5,178 nucleotides of DNA from an uncultured Agitococcus sp. (lineage in GTDB: Bacteria; Pseudomonadota; Gammaproteobacteria; Pseudomonadales; Moraxellaceae), in NCBI RefSeq assembly GCF_937920075.1, contig NZ_CALETI010000404.1, positions 1 through 5,178 on the forward strand, read 5' to 3'. Shown piece after piece: positions 1-5,178 of the stretch (within the stretch, counting starts at the first letter, position 1; each line of letters starts with the position of its first letter). The translations under genes and the position numbers were made by a program. Below the pieces are notes generated by a model. That model was not told where the DNA came from, did no database searches, and saw only the letters and a program-made list of their open reading frames with translations.

Positions 1-245
1 TATGCTGCCTGCTGTTGATGTTGACCTAACAACATACTTTCTATGCTTAATTGATAATCTAAGGTTGGCCACTCTATGCCTGTCGCACGACAAATAAATA
101 CATAATCCATGAGTTGTTTAAAGTTAGCTTCTTGCAATTCTTTATACCAAGACATGGGTGTTGAAATGATTCGACCATCTTCTAATTCAACATGAAGATA
201 ACGGTCATCAAAATGTACCGATTTACCTTTGACTAAAGTATTCAT
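1..245 (-). CDS. DUF2442-family protein, 3' end at or just past the window edge
   Basis: Reading the minus strand from ATG 245-243 gives 81 open codons up to the window edge. The translation begins MNTLVKGKSVHFDDRYLHVE and contains the DUF2442-type pattern of a short beta-rich start, LEDGRIISTPMSWYKEL (residues 21-37), then GIEWPTLDYQLSIESMLLG (residues 56-74). The family is small (about 80-90 residues) and its function is not established. The next codon starts with TA, so it is either a stop or Tyr; given the usual family length the gene probably ends here or within a few codons. The start is supported by a good Shine-Dalgarno, GAGAGG, 7 nt upstream. The gene overlaps the last 23 nt of the upstream DUF4160 gene in another frame, so the two are almost certainly co-translated. 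I recognise the family but cannot assign a biochemical role. Confidence 0.85.
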   Translation of the reverse strand, partial: MNTLVKGKSVHFDDRYLHVELEDGRIISTPMSWYKELQEANFKQLMDYVFICRATGIEWPTLDYQLSIESMLLGQHQQQAA

Positions 246-456
246 CCCATTGCCTCTCAAATTGCTGACGATGTTTTTCAACTAATAATAGAGCCTGTTT
301 TAAATCTTTTGGCTTCATATAGTTTTGACTCACTTTGAGTGTCGCCAACTCTATTTTGACAAAATCATCACCTTTAACAACATGAACGTGTTTAGGCTCA
401 TGTTCGTTAGCATAAAAGAAAAAACGAAAACCATCTACTAATAACAAAGTTGGCAC
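223..456 (-). CDS. DUF4160-family protein (77 aa, GTG start)
   Basis: This small soluble protein matches the DUF4160 pattern from end to end: MPTLLLVDGFRFFFYANEHE at the N-terminus, a His-rich PKHVHVVKGDD segment (His19, His23, His25), and a helical C-terminus with LKQALLLVEKHRQQF and WDEYF. The length is typical of the family. The clustered histidines could bind a metal, but this is only a guess; the family has no established activity. The start codon is GTG (456-454), chosen because homologues begin MPTV/L-x-x-DG. It lies 1 nt past the hisC TAA stop and has only a weak GGCGG ribosome-binding site inside the hisC end, so it probably depends on translation of hisC. DUF4160 and DUF2442 genes are often neighbours, sometimes listed as toxin-antitoxin-like pairs, which I treat as unproven. 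There is no signal peptide or membrane segment. Confidence 0.87.
   Translation of the reverse strand: MPTLLLVDGFRFFFYANEHEPKHVHVVKGDDFVKIELATLKVSQNYMKPKDLKQALLLVEKHRQQFERQWDEYFSQR
253..258 (-). promoter_or_regulatory. Shine-Dalgarno of the DUF2442 gene, inside the DUF4160 coding sequence
   Basis: GAGAGG on the minus strand lies 7 nt before ATG 245-243. It fixes the start of the overlapping downstream gene and sits wholly inside the 3' coding region of the DUF4160 gene, which indicates translational coupling. Confidence 0.6.
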
Positions 457-457
457 G

Positions 458-1561
458 TTAAACCGCCAACACTTGTTTTAAAGCCGCCAAAAAGCGAGCA
501 TTTTCACTTTCTAAACCAATACTGACCCTTAAATAGTTTGGCAACCCATAGTTAGCAATCGGTCTAACAATCACCCCTTGTTGTAACAGGGCTTGAAAAA
601 CTGGCAAACATGGACGACCTGTATCAAAGGCAATAAAATTACCTTTAGACGGAATAAAGCCTAAACCTAATGCGCTTAAACCTTGTTCCAACTGTGCCAT
701 ACCTGCACTATTTAACTCACGGCTTTGCTTAACAAAGCTTTCATCTTGCAAAGCCGCAGTTGCAGCCGCTAAAGCAAAACTATTCACATTAAACGGTTGG
801 CGAACACGGTTTAAAATATTGGTCACATCAGCCGAAGCGATCGCATAACCTACACGTAACGATGCTAAACCATAGGCCTTAGAAAAAGTACGACTGACAA
901 TTAAATTGGCATATTGCTTAACGTAATCAAAGCCATTAATAAAACCTGCATCAGTGACATATTCGACATAGGCTTCGTCTAATACGACTAAAACATGGGC
1001 TGGGACTTGTGCCATAAATTGTTCAAATTCGTGACGCTCAAACCATGTGCCTGTTGGGTTGTTTGGATTGGCAATAAACACAACCTTGGTATTCGCTTGA
1101 ATAGCCGCCGCCATGGCCTCTAAATCATGACCAAAATTTTTGGCTGGGACTTCAATACCTATCCCACCCACTGCTTGCACCGCTAAAGGATACACGGCAA
1201 ATGCATGTTGGCTATAAACAGCACTTTCACCTTGAGCAATATAAGCTCTGGCAACCAACTCTAAAATGTCATTTGAGCCATTACCCAAGGTAATACAATT
1301 TAGCTCAAAACCAAATTTTTGCTGAATGGCTTGTTTTAAGTTAAAACCATTACCATCTGGATAGAGTGAGACTTGTTTGAGTTCGGCTTGAATGGCGGCT
1401 ATCGCCAATGGTGAACAACCTAATGGATTCTCGTTACTGGCTAATTTAATAATATCGTCTAAACCTAATTCACGTTTTAATTCGTCAATCGGTTTACCGG
1501 TTTGATAGGGTGATAACTTTTGTACACCTTGATTAGCCAACGCAATAAAATCACAAGACAT
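458..1561 (-). CDS. hisC: Histidinol-phosphate aminotransferase (class I/II PLP aminotransferase)
   Basis: Cytoplasmic PLP enzyme that converts imidazole-acetol phosphate plus glutamate to L-histidinol phosphate in histidine synthesis; many HisC proteins also transaminate phenylpyruvate or related aromatic keto acids. The 367-residue length is normal. Visible family motifs, in order: ASNENPLG (41-48) near the substrate-binding N-terminus; GNGSND (93-98), the cofactor phosphate loop; NPNNPTG (165-171); DEAYVEY (195-201), with Asp195 expected to contact the pyridine nitrogen; SRTFSKAYGLASLRVGY (223-239), with Lys228 as the Schiff-base lysine and Arg236 as a phosphate ligand; and LRVSIG (344-349), with Arg345 as the carboxylate-binding arginine. 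The ATG at 1561 has GGAAG 6 nt upstream. It lies downstream of pheA on the same strand and 1 nt before the DUF4160 gene. The pheA neighbour suggests a role in phenylalanine or tyrosine synthesis, possibly as a second HisC copy; this is inferred from context only. Confidence 0.96.
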   Translation of the reverse strand: MSCDFIALANQGVQKLSPYQTGKPIDELKRELGLDDIIKLASNENPLGCSPLAIAAIQAELKQVSLYPDGNGFNLKQAIQQKFGFELNCITLGNGSNDILELVARAYIAQGESAVYSQHAFAVYPLAVQAVGGIGIEVPAKNFGHDLEAMAAAIQANTKVVFIANPNNPTGTWFERHEFEQFMAQVPAHVLVVLDEAYVEYVTDAGFINGFDYVKQYANLIVSRTFSKAYGLASLRVGYAIASADVTNILNRVRQPFNVNSFALAAATAALQDESFVKQSRELNSAGMAQLEQGLSALGLGFIPSKGNFIAFDTGRPCLPVFQALLQQGVIVRPIANYGLPNYLRVSIGLESENARFLAALKQVLAV

Positions 1562-1588
1562 GATGAACTTCCGAGTTTTTATCTAATG

Positions 1589-1615
1589 TTCCCTCTCCTA
1601 CAAGGGGAGAGAGAA
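1589..1615. repeat. Imperfect hairpin of CTCTCC/GGAGAG type between pheA and hisC
   Basis: The arms at 1589-1598 and 1606-1615 pair as 6 bp, one mismatch, then 3 bp, around the loop TACAAGG. On the plus strand the hairpin is followed by a T-run (1616-1620), but no plus-strand gene ends here. On the minus strand, in which pheA and hisC are read, no U-tract follows, so it does not look like a terminator for them. It resembles the dispersed 'CCCTCTCC...GGGGAGAG' intergenic palindromes seen in many proteobacterial genomes; that resemblance is from memory. In a pheA-hisC transcript it would form a stem about 16 nt before the hisC Shine-Dalgarno. Confidence 0.5.
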
Positions 1616-1630
1616 TTTTTGTTGCTAAAA

Positions 1631-1673
1631 GTAGCTGAGCAGGGTCATGGTAGCTGAGCGGAGTCGAAGCTAC
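1631..1673. repeat. Tandem 19-nt repeat ending in a palindrome that supplies the pheA stop codon
   Basis: Two adjacent 19-nt units, 1631-1649 and 1650-1668, both begin GTAGCTGAGC and agree at 14 of 19 positions. The second unit also forms an inverted repeat, with GTAGCT (1650-1655) pairing with AGCTAC (1668-1673) around a 12-nt loop containing GCGGAGTCGA. Read on the minus strand, the core CTTCGACTCCGCTCAG resembles a short intergenic repeat that I recall from many bacterial genomes. The TAG stop of pheA (1672-1670) lies within the right arm of the palindrome. Confidence 0.6.
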
Positions 1674-2767
1674 AGCACTGCTTTAGGATACGAACCTAAA
1701 ATACGCATTTCCCTGACACGTGCCTTAATTTCATCTAAAACCACTTTTACATGGGGTTGTTGTTGATGACCTTCAAAATCAATAAAAAACACATACGACC
1801 AAATATCATTTTGTGCTGGACGTGTTTCAATGCGTGTTAAGGAAATATTATGGCGATAGAATGGCTCTAAAATATGATACAACGCCCCCGCTTCGTTATG
1901 CGCGGCAATGATTAATGAGGTTTTATCATCACCACTGGCGGGCACTTCTTCTGTACCAATAATTAGGAAACGTGTGGTGTTATTAGGATTATCTTCAATA
2001 TTAGCATGCAAAATATTCAAGCCGTAAAGCTCAGCGGCAGTTTCACCCGCAATGGCGGCTGAGTGCCATTCATTTTTGACCATCCGTGCAGCTTCGGCAT
2101 TACTTGACACCGCCACCCGTTCCACTTTTGGAAAGTGTGCATCTAACCATTTGCGACATTGCGCTAAAGATTGTTGGTGGGAATAAATGCGCGAAATGTT
2201 TTTAATTTCTGTGCCTTGCGCCACTAATAAGTTTTGATGAATGCGTAATTCTACTTCACCAATAATTTTTAAAGACGAAGCCATAAAACAATCTAAAGTA
2301 TGGTTAACCACGCCTTCAGACGAATTTTCAACTGGCACCACACCATAATTCACACTGCCCGCTTCAACTTCACGGAACACTTCATCAATCGTTGAAATAG
2401 GTTGAGTAATGGCTGCATGACCAAAATGCTTGAGCGCGGCGGCATGGGTAAACGTGCCGTTTGGCCCTAAAAAAGCAATATTGAGTGGTGATTCTAAGGC
2501 CAAACACGCCGACATAATTTCACGAAACAACCGAGCAACAGTTTCGCCTGCTAACGGGCCTTGATTACGCTGCATGACCATTTGCAATACTTGGGCTTCA
2601 CGCTCAGGACGATAAAAGCTGGTAATGGTTGGGTCTTCGGCTTTTTTAACGTCGGCTACTTGTTGGGCACAAACAGCACGTTGATTGATTAATAATTGAA
2701 TTTGTTCGTCTAAAGCATCAATTTTTTGACGAAGTTCTGGTAATGTAGGGAGTGTATGTTGTGTCAT
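1670..2767 (-). CDS. pheA: Bifunctional chorismate mutase/prephenate dehydratase (P-protein)
   Basis: Cytoplasmic fusion enzyme that turns chorismate into prephenate and then phenylpyruvate, the committed steps of phenylalanine synthesis. The 365-residue length is normal. Residues about 5-95 are an AroQ-type chorismate mutase helical domain, with Arg13, Arg30 and Lys41 at the positions of the active-site residues of the E. coli enzyme and the FYRPEREAQVL segment (51-61). Residues about 96-272 are the prephenate dehydratase domain: FLGPNGTFTHAA (99-110), VVPVENSSEGV (143-153), IYSHQQSLAQC (194-204) and NNTTRFLIIG (262-271), including the catalytic TTRF Thr. Residues about 282-360 are the ACT regulatory domain, with NEAGALY (291-297) and LTRIETRP (310-317) for phenylalanine feedback binding. 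The ATG at 2767 begins a normal P-protein N-terminus, but its ribosome-binding site is weak. No Phe-rich leader peptide is visible upstream. hisC follows 108 nt downstream. The protein ends SYPKAVL, with its stop inside a repeat palindrome. Confidence 0.97.
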   Translation of the reverse strand: MTQHTLPTLPELRQKIDALDEQIQLLINQRAVCAQQVADVKKAEDPTITSFYRPEREAQVLQMVMQRNQGPLAGETVARLFREIMSACLALESPLNIAFLGPNGTFTHAAALKHFGHAAITQPISTIDEVFREVEAGSVNYGVVPVENSSEGVVNHTLDCFMASSLKIIGEVELRIHQNLLVAQGTEIKNISRIYSHQQSLAQCRKWLDAHFPKVERVAVSSNAEAARMVKNEWHSAAIAGETAAELYGLNILHANIEDNPNNTTRFLIIGTEEVPASGDDKTSLIIAAHNEAGALYHILEPFYRHNISLTRIETRPAQNDIWSYVFFIDFEGHQQQPHVKVVLDEIKARVREMRILGSYPKAVL

Positions 2768-2806
2768 GGCACAGTGCTTAATGGCTAAAAAACTAAAGAT
2801 AATTAT

Positions 2807-2850
2807 GGACTTACGCAGTTATCGCTTATTTTGGCAAAATACGTAAGTCC
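2807..2850. repeat. 44-bp element with perfect 9-bp terminal inverted repeats
   Basis: GGACTTACG at 2807-2815 is the exact reverse complement of CGTAAGTCC at 2842-2850, with 26 nt between. The inner part contains a second small palindrome, TTTTGGCAAAA (2829-2839). The element fills much of the 110-bp tusA-pheA gap. GGACTTACGCA-like ends resemble the terminal inverted repeats of some insertion sequences (from memory), so this may be a minimal MITE or an IS remnant. As RNA on the minus strand it would form a 9-bp stem with a large loop followed by an A/T-rich stretch, but not a clean U-run, so a terminator role is weak. There is no obvious target-site duplication flanking it. Confidence 0.55.
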
Positions 2851-2862
2851 TAAGTATTTTAC

Positions 2863-2876
2863 ACAGTTGAGACTGT
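2863..2876. terminator. Small hairpin just past the tusA stop, doubtful terminator
   Basis: ACAGT (2863-2867) pairs with ACTGT (2872-2876) around the loop TGAG, 1 nt beyond the tusA stop codon. The T-run (2876-2879) follows on the plus strand only. On the minus strand, where termination of the small gene would be needed, the stem is followed by GTAAAATAC. The stem is short, so this is a weak call. Confidence 0.2.
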
Positions 2877-2877
2877 T

Positions 2878-3099
2878 TTATCTCGCTTTTTCTATTTGAA
2901 AATAAAAAACGTCTTGTTCTTGGTGCATACTTAATAACTGATGCGGGCTTTGTCGCAAAAAAACAACAAAATCACGCTGTGAAATAGGGTCAGTAGTCAT
3001 CACTGTTAACACTTCCCCTGCATTCATTTGGTGTAAACTTTGCTTTAATTTTAATAAGGGCATCGGACAGCGTAACCCTCGTGCATCAAGTTGATTCAT
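2878..3099 (-). CDS. TusA/SirA-family sulfur-carrier protein
   Basis: Small cytoplasmic protein of 73 residues with the family signature LDARGLRCPMPLLKLKQSL (4-22). Cys11 in the CPxP motif is the expected persulfide-carrying residue. The second half, TTDPISQRDFVVFLRQSPHQLL (35-56), matches the usual TDP-x-S-x-RDF-x-x-F-x-x-x-x-x-H-x-LL region. TusA proteins relay sulfur for tRNA thiolation, and related paralogues serve molybdenum-cofactor or other sulfur transfer. In Pseudomonas aeruginosa the TusA-like PA1006, linked to molybdenum homeostasis, neighbours the bepA gene PA1005. The same pairing here suggests this is the PA1006-like paralogue rather than classical TusA, so I leave the symbol blank. 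The ATG at 3099 has AGGG 6 nt upstream. The gene is divergent from bepA, with 54 bp between the starts. Confidence 0.92.
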   Translation of the reverse strand: MNQLDARGLRCPMPLLKLKQSLHQMNAGEVLTVMTTDPISQRDFVVFLRQSPHQLLSMHQEQDVFYFQIEKAR

Positions 3100-3135
3100 T
3101 ATTTACCCTATGCTCAACAAACTTTAAGACCTATT

Positions 3136-3165
3136 TCTAAAGAATTTGATTTTATGATACGTCAA
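3136..3165 (-). promoter_or_regulatory. Possible sigma70 promoter for the TusA-family gene
   Basis: On the minus strand TTGACG (3165-3160) matches the -35 consensus at 5 of 6 positions. An 18-nt spacer leads to TTTAGA (3141-3136), a poor -10. The leader would be about 30 nt. The -35 would lie inside the start of bepA. I see no equally good plus-strand promoter for bepA in the 54-bp gap. Low confidence because of the weak -10. Confidence 0.22.
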
Positions 3166-4599
3166 TTTTGCCAAACTAGCTTTATTTTGTGGAATTTATT
3201 CGCCAGTAGTTTGCTCATTGCCGATACCAATACCGAATCGGTATTACCCGATTTAGGTGCATTTAGTGTTAATAAACAACAAGAAGACCAGCTAGGCCAA
3301 CAATTTTTACGCGAATTAAGAGCGAGTACCGCTATTTTAAGTGATCCTCTGATTCATGATTATTTAGAAAATCTTTGCTATCGCTTAGCATTTGCTGCAC
3401 AAAGTAAACATACCAATCTTGATATTGTCGTGCTACCTGATAGAAATATTAATGCTTTTGCGGTTGCAGGAGGTGTAATTGGTATTAATGCAGGTTTATT
3501 GTTATATGCGGATAATGAGGCCGAAGTAGCCGCCGTTTTAGCTCACGAACTCGCTCATTTAGACTTACATCATTACACTCGTAGTCAACAAGCTCAAGCT
3601 GGCGATCAATGGTTATATTTAGGGGCATTATTGGCGAGTATCGCTCTTGCTGCTAACAGCAGTAATAATGATGCAGGTTTGGCAGTCGGTTTATCCGCTC
3701 AAGCCGCGCTTATTGATAAGCAACTCAGCTACAGTCGGTTACATGAACGTGAAGCAGACCATGTTGGTATTCAAACCTTAACCAATGCAGGCTTTAATCC
3801 TCAAGCAATGGCTGATTTTTTTAGCAAGATGGATCGTCAAGCTCGACAAGTCGGTTTAATGCCGAGCTTTTTATTAACGCATCCTTCTAGCCAAGAACGT
3901 AATGCCGATAGCACTCTACGCAGTCAACAATATCCGAACAAAGGCAAAGTCGATAGTTTGGATTATCAATTAATTCGCCGCCGTTTATTAGCGATTATTG
4001 ATGGCCGACAAGCTGACAATCTTGCCGTATTACAGCAAAAACTTAATAACAATCCTAAACACGAACCCACCTTATTATCTATTTTGTTTACCTTGTTAAA
4101 TAATGAGCAATTTAGCCAAGCTCGACAGGTTGCCACACAACTACGCACCATTTCACCACAGCGTATTGATTATATTATTGCTCAAGCAGATATTGAGCTT
4201 GCCAATCAACAAGCACAAAACGCAGTAAAAATTTTAGAAGATGCGCTATTAATTAACCCACAAAACCAAACACTGAAAATGTATGCCGCTAAAGCCGCCA
4301 TTAAAGCTCAAGCCTATACACAGGCGATTCAGTGGTTAAGCAGTTTAAGTTATGAACGTGCTAATGACCCCGAAGTTTGGCAAAGCTTAGTAGAATGTTA
4401 TCAAGCACAAAAAGAGGGTTTACAACTGCTTAGAGCAAGAGCGGAATTTGCTTTTTTATTAGGTAGTTATGATAAAGCAATCAGTGATTTAGAACAGGCC
4501 AAAAAACTCGCAACCAACAACTATCCTTTATTAGCCAAAATTAAACAACGACAGTTAGTTTTTGAGCAAACTAAAGAAGTCTCTAAAAAAATAAAATAG
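3154..4599 (+). CDS. bepA: Periplasmic M48 metalloprotease with TPR domain, BepA (YfgC)-like
   Basis: Zinc metalloprotease and chaperone of the periplasm which, in E. coli, helps assemble LptD and degrades stalled outer-membrane proteins at the BAM complex. From ATG 3154 the protein is 481 residues, close to E. coli BepA (487). Residues 1-23 form a signal peptide (MIRQFCQT, then a hydrophobic stretch through LLIA), with cleavage expected before Asp24. The peptidase domain (about 30-270) has NAFAVAGGVIGINAGLL (100-116), the HELAH zinc site (His131, Glu132, His135), the third ligand in HEREAD (Glu198, with Asp202), and LLTHP with His243, at the spacing of the E. coli plug histidine His246. Residues about 300-475 are helical repeats of TPR type. 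A TTG at 3091 would add 21 residues and hide the signal peptide, so ATG 3154 is preferred even though its AAAGA ribosome-binding site is weak. No lipoprotein box is present. Confidence 0.93.
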   Translation: MIRQFCQTSFILWNLFASSLLIADTNTESVLPDLGAFSVNKQQEDQLGQQFLRELRASTAILSDPLIHDYLENLCYRLAFAAQSKHTNLDIVVLPDRNINAFAVAGGVIGINAGLLLYADNEAEVAAVLAHELAHLDLHHYTRSQQAQAGDQWLYLGALLASIALAANSSNNDAGLAVGLSAQAALIDKQLSYSRLHEREADHVGIQTLTNAGFNPQAMADFFSKMDRQARQVGLMPSFLLTHPSSQERNADSTLRSQQYPNKGKVDSLDYQLIRRRLLAIIDGRQADNLAVLQQKLNNNPKHEPTLLSILFTLLNNEQFSQARQVATQLRTISPQRIDYIIAQADIELANQQAQNAVKILEDALLINPQNQTLKMYAAKAAIKAQAYTQAIQWLSSLSYERANDPEVWQSLVECYQAQKEGLQLLRARAEFAFLLGSYDKAISDLEQAKKLATNNYPLLAKIKQRQLVFEQTKEVSKKIK

Positions 4600-4622
4600 A
4601 GGCTAACGCCTCTATTTTATTT
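4589..4622. terminator. Strong bidirectional intrinsic terminator between convergent genes
   Basis: A perfect 15-bp stem (4589-4603 with 4608-4622) closes on the loop TAAC. The GAGGC/GCCTC core is GC-rich and the outer stem is A/T, giving TATTTTATTT on the plus strand and TATTTTATTTTTTT on the minus strand after the core. It serves bepA on the plus strand and the outer-membrane protein gene on the minus strand, whose stop is 8 nt beyond the stem. The bepA TAG stop (4597-4599) is inside the left arm. Confidence 0.92.
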
Positions 4623-4630
4623 AGCCAAGC

Positions 4631-5178
4631 TTAAAACTTATAAACGGCTTGTACCCAACCTTTTTTAGTATCGGTTTTAAGCCCTGCATCTGTTGTCAAT
4701 TTTTTGGCATCAGTATCAGCTTCATACATTGCGCCTTTTAACATCACAGATAAATTTTTGTTGATGTTTTTAGCAACAGAAAAATTTAGCTCAGTACCTA
4801 AAGCAATACTATCGGTATCCGTTTTAAAACTATGACCAGCCAATACAAAGTTATAGCCTGCGTATTTAGCTAATAGCTTTAAATTGGTGTCTTCTAAACC
4901 TTTAACTGGAGTTGCCAAAAATTTATCTGCCCAACCATTAAAGGCATGTAAGGTCGCGAGTGGCGTTTTAAAACCAGCTTCTAAAACTTCTTGTTGCACT
5001 TTAACAGTGACTGGCCCTAAGTTATAACCAAGTTGCAAATCCATATAATTGGCATCTGGTGTACCTACAGGGGTTGCGTCTGCAAATTCAGATTGTTGGG
5101 CAAAAGACACTTCGTATAAAAAATCTTTAAAAGAACCATCAACTTTGGTGCCTATATGCTGAAAAGAGCCAGCAGGAG
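4631..5178 (-). CDS. Outer-membrane beta-barrel protein, C-terminal part (alginate-export/porin-like)
   Basis: The reading frame is open from the right edge to TAA 4633-4631, giving about 181 C-terminal residues; the start and signal peptide lie outside the window. The in-frame GTG at 5110 is an internal Val, since open coding with matching character (PAGSFQHIGTKVDGSFKDFL) continues upstream of it. The sequence is a run of amphipathic beta-strands such as YMDLQLGYNLGPVTVKVQQE, each ending near a turn, and it ends in VQAVYKF. A C-terminal Phe after alternating hydrophobic residues is the classic BAM recognition signal. The segment TPLATLHAFNGWADKFLATP followed by GLEDTNLKLLAKYAGYNF is a pattern I associate with proteobacterial barrels annotated as alginate export family or putative porins. 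The substrate is unknown. The gene shares the bidirectional terminator with bepA. Confidence 0.82.
   Translation of the reverse strand, partial: PAGSFQHIGTKVDGSFKDFLYEVSFAQQSEFADATPVGTPDANYMDLQLGYNLGPVTVKVQQEVLEAGFKTPLATLHAFNGWADKFLATPVKGLEDTNLKLLAKYAGYNFVLAGHSFKTDTDSIALGTELNFSVAKNINKNLSVMLKGAMYEADTDAKKLTTDAGLKTDTKKGWVQAVYKF

Noticed and set aside
1631..1668. The two 19-nt units as a CRISPR array
   Set aside because: The units abut with no spacers, there are only two, and they match at 14 of 19 positions; no cas genes are present.
1818..1841. LTRIETRP in the PheA ACT domain instead of the E. coli ESRP motif
   Set aside because: As I recall, IETRP is the normal form in Pseudomonas-type P-proteins, so it does not indicate lost phenylalanine feedback.
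2769..2777. GCACAGTGC palindrome next to the pheA start
   Set aside because: Only 4 bp per arm with a single central base; too short to separate from chance.
2768..2877. Phenylalanine attenuator or leader peptide upstream of pheA
   Set aside because: No short reading frame with a run of Phe codons and no set of alternative stems ending in a U-tract is visible on the minus strand.
3091..3153. Upstream TTG start giving bepA 21 extra residues
   Set aside because: It would overlap the divergent TusA-family start codon and place a polar segment before an evident signal peptide that begins with Met at 3154.
3966..4151. 61-codon minus-strand reading frame inside bepA
   Set aside because: It lies wholly antisense to the well-supported TPR region of bepA, has no recognisable domain, and its Cys/Arg/Leu-rich composition is typical of a shadow frame.
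5108..5110. GTG as the true start of the outer-membrane protein gene
   Set aside because: The same frame stays open to the window edge with beta-barrel-like sequence and no stop. A start here would lack a signal peptide, which a barrel needs.

Overview
This 5.2 kb window is chromosomal DNA from a low-GC (about 40% by eye) gammaproteobacterium. A fused chorismate mutase/prephenate dehydratase followed by hisC, and a TusA-family gene divergent from a BepA-type M48 protease, are both arrangements I associate with Pseudomonadales. The low GC would fit a Moraxellaceae-like member, but that placement is an inference and no rRNA or other phylogenetic marker is present.

Left part, minus strand (1-2767): pheA, then hisC, then a tightly packed DUF4160-DUF2442 pair whose second gene reaches the left edge. 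PheA converts chorismate through prephenate to phenylpyruvate. HisC transaminates histidinol phosphate and in many bacteria also the aromatic keto acids, so the two can act in sequence. The 108 bp between pheA and hisC holds two separate palindromic, repeat-like modules, and one of them supplies the pheA stop codon. hisC and the DUF4160 gene are 1 nt apart, and the two DUF genes overlap by 23 nt, so translational coupling is likely.

Middle (2768-3153): a 110 bp spacer holds a 44 bp element with perfect 9 bp terminal inverted repeats, then a small TusA-family sulfur-carrier gene on the minus strand. Only 54 bp separates its start from the start of the divergent bepA gene, so the two promoters must be compact or overlap coding sequence.

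Right part (3154-5178): bepA on the plus strand encodes a periplasmic zinc metalloprotease with a signal peptide, an HExxH site and a TPR-rich C-terminal half. It converges on the 3' part of an outer-membrane beta-barrel gene that enters from the right edge. A strong 15 bp stem with U-tracts on both strands terminates both genes. The pairing is thematically neat (an outer-membrane quality-control protease beside an outer-membrane protein), but nothing in the sequence shows they interact.

Most of the window is conserved housekeeping sequence. The least explained parts are the DUF4160-DUF2442 cassette and the three short repeat elements in the intergenic gaps. I do not see a clearly new multi-gene system.
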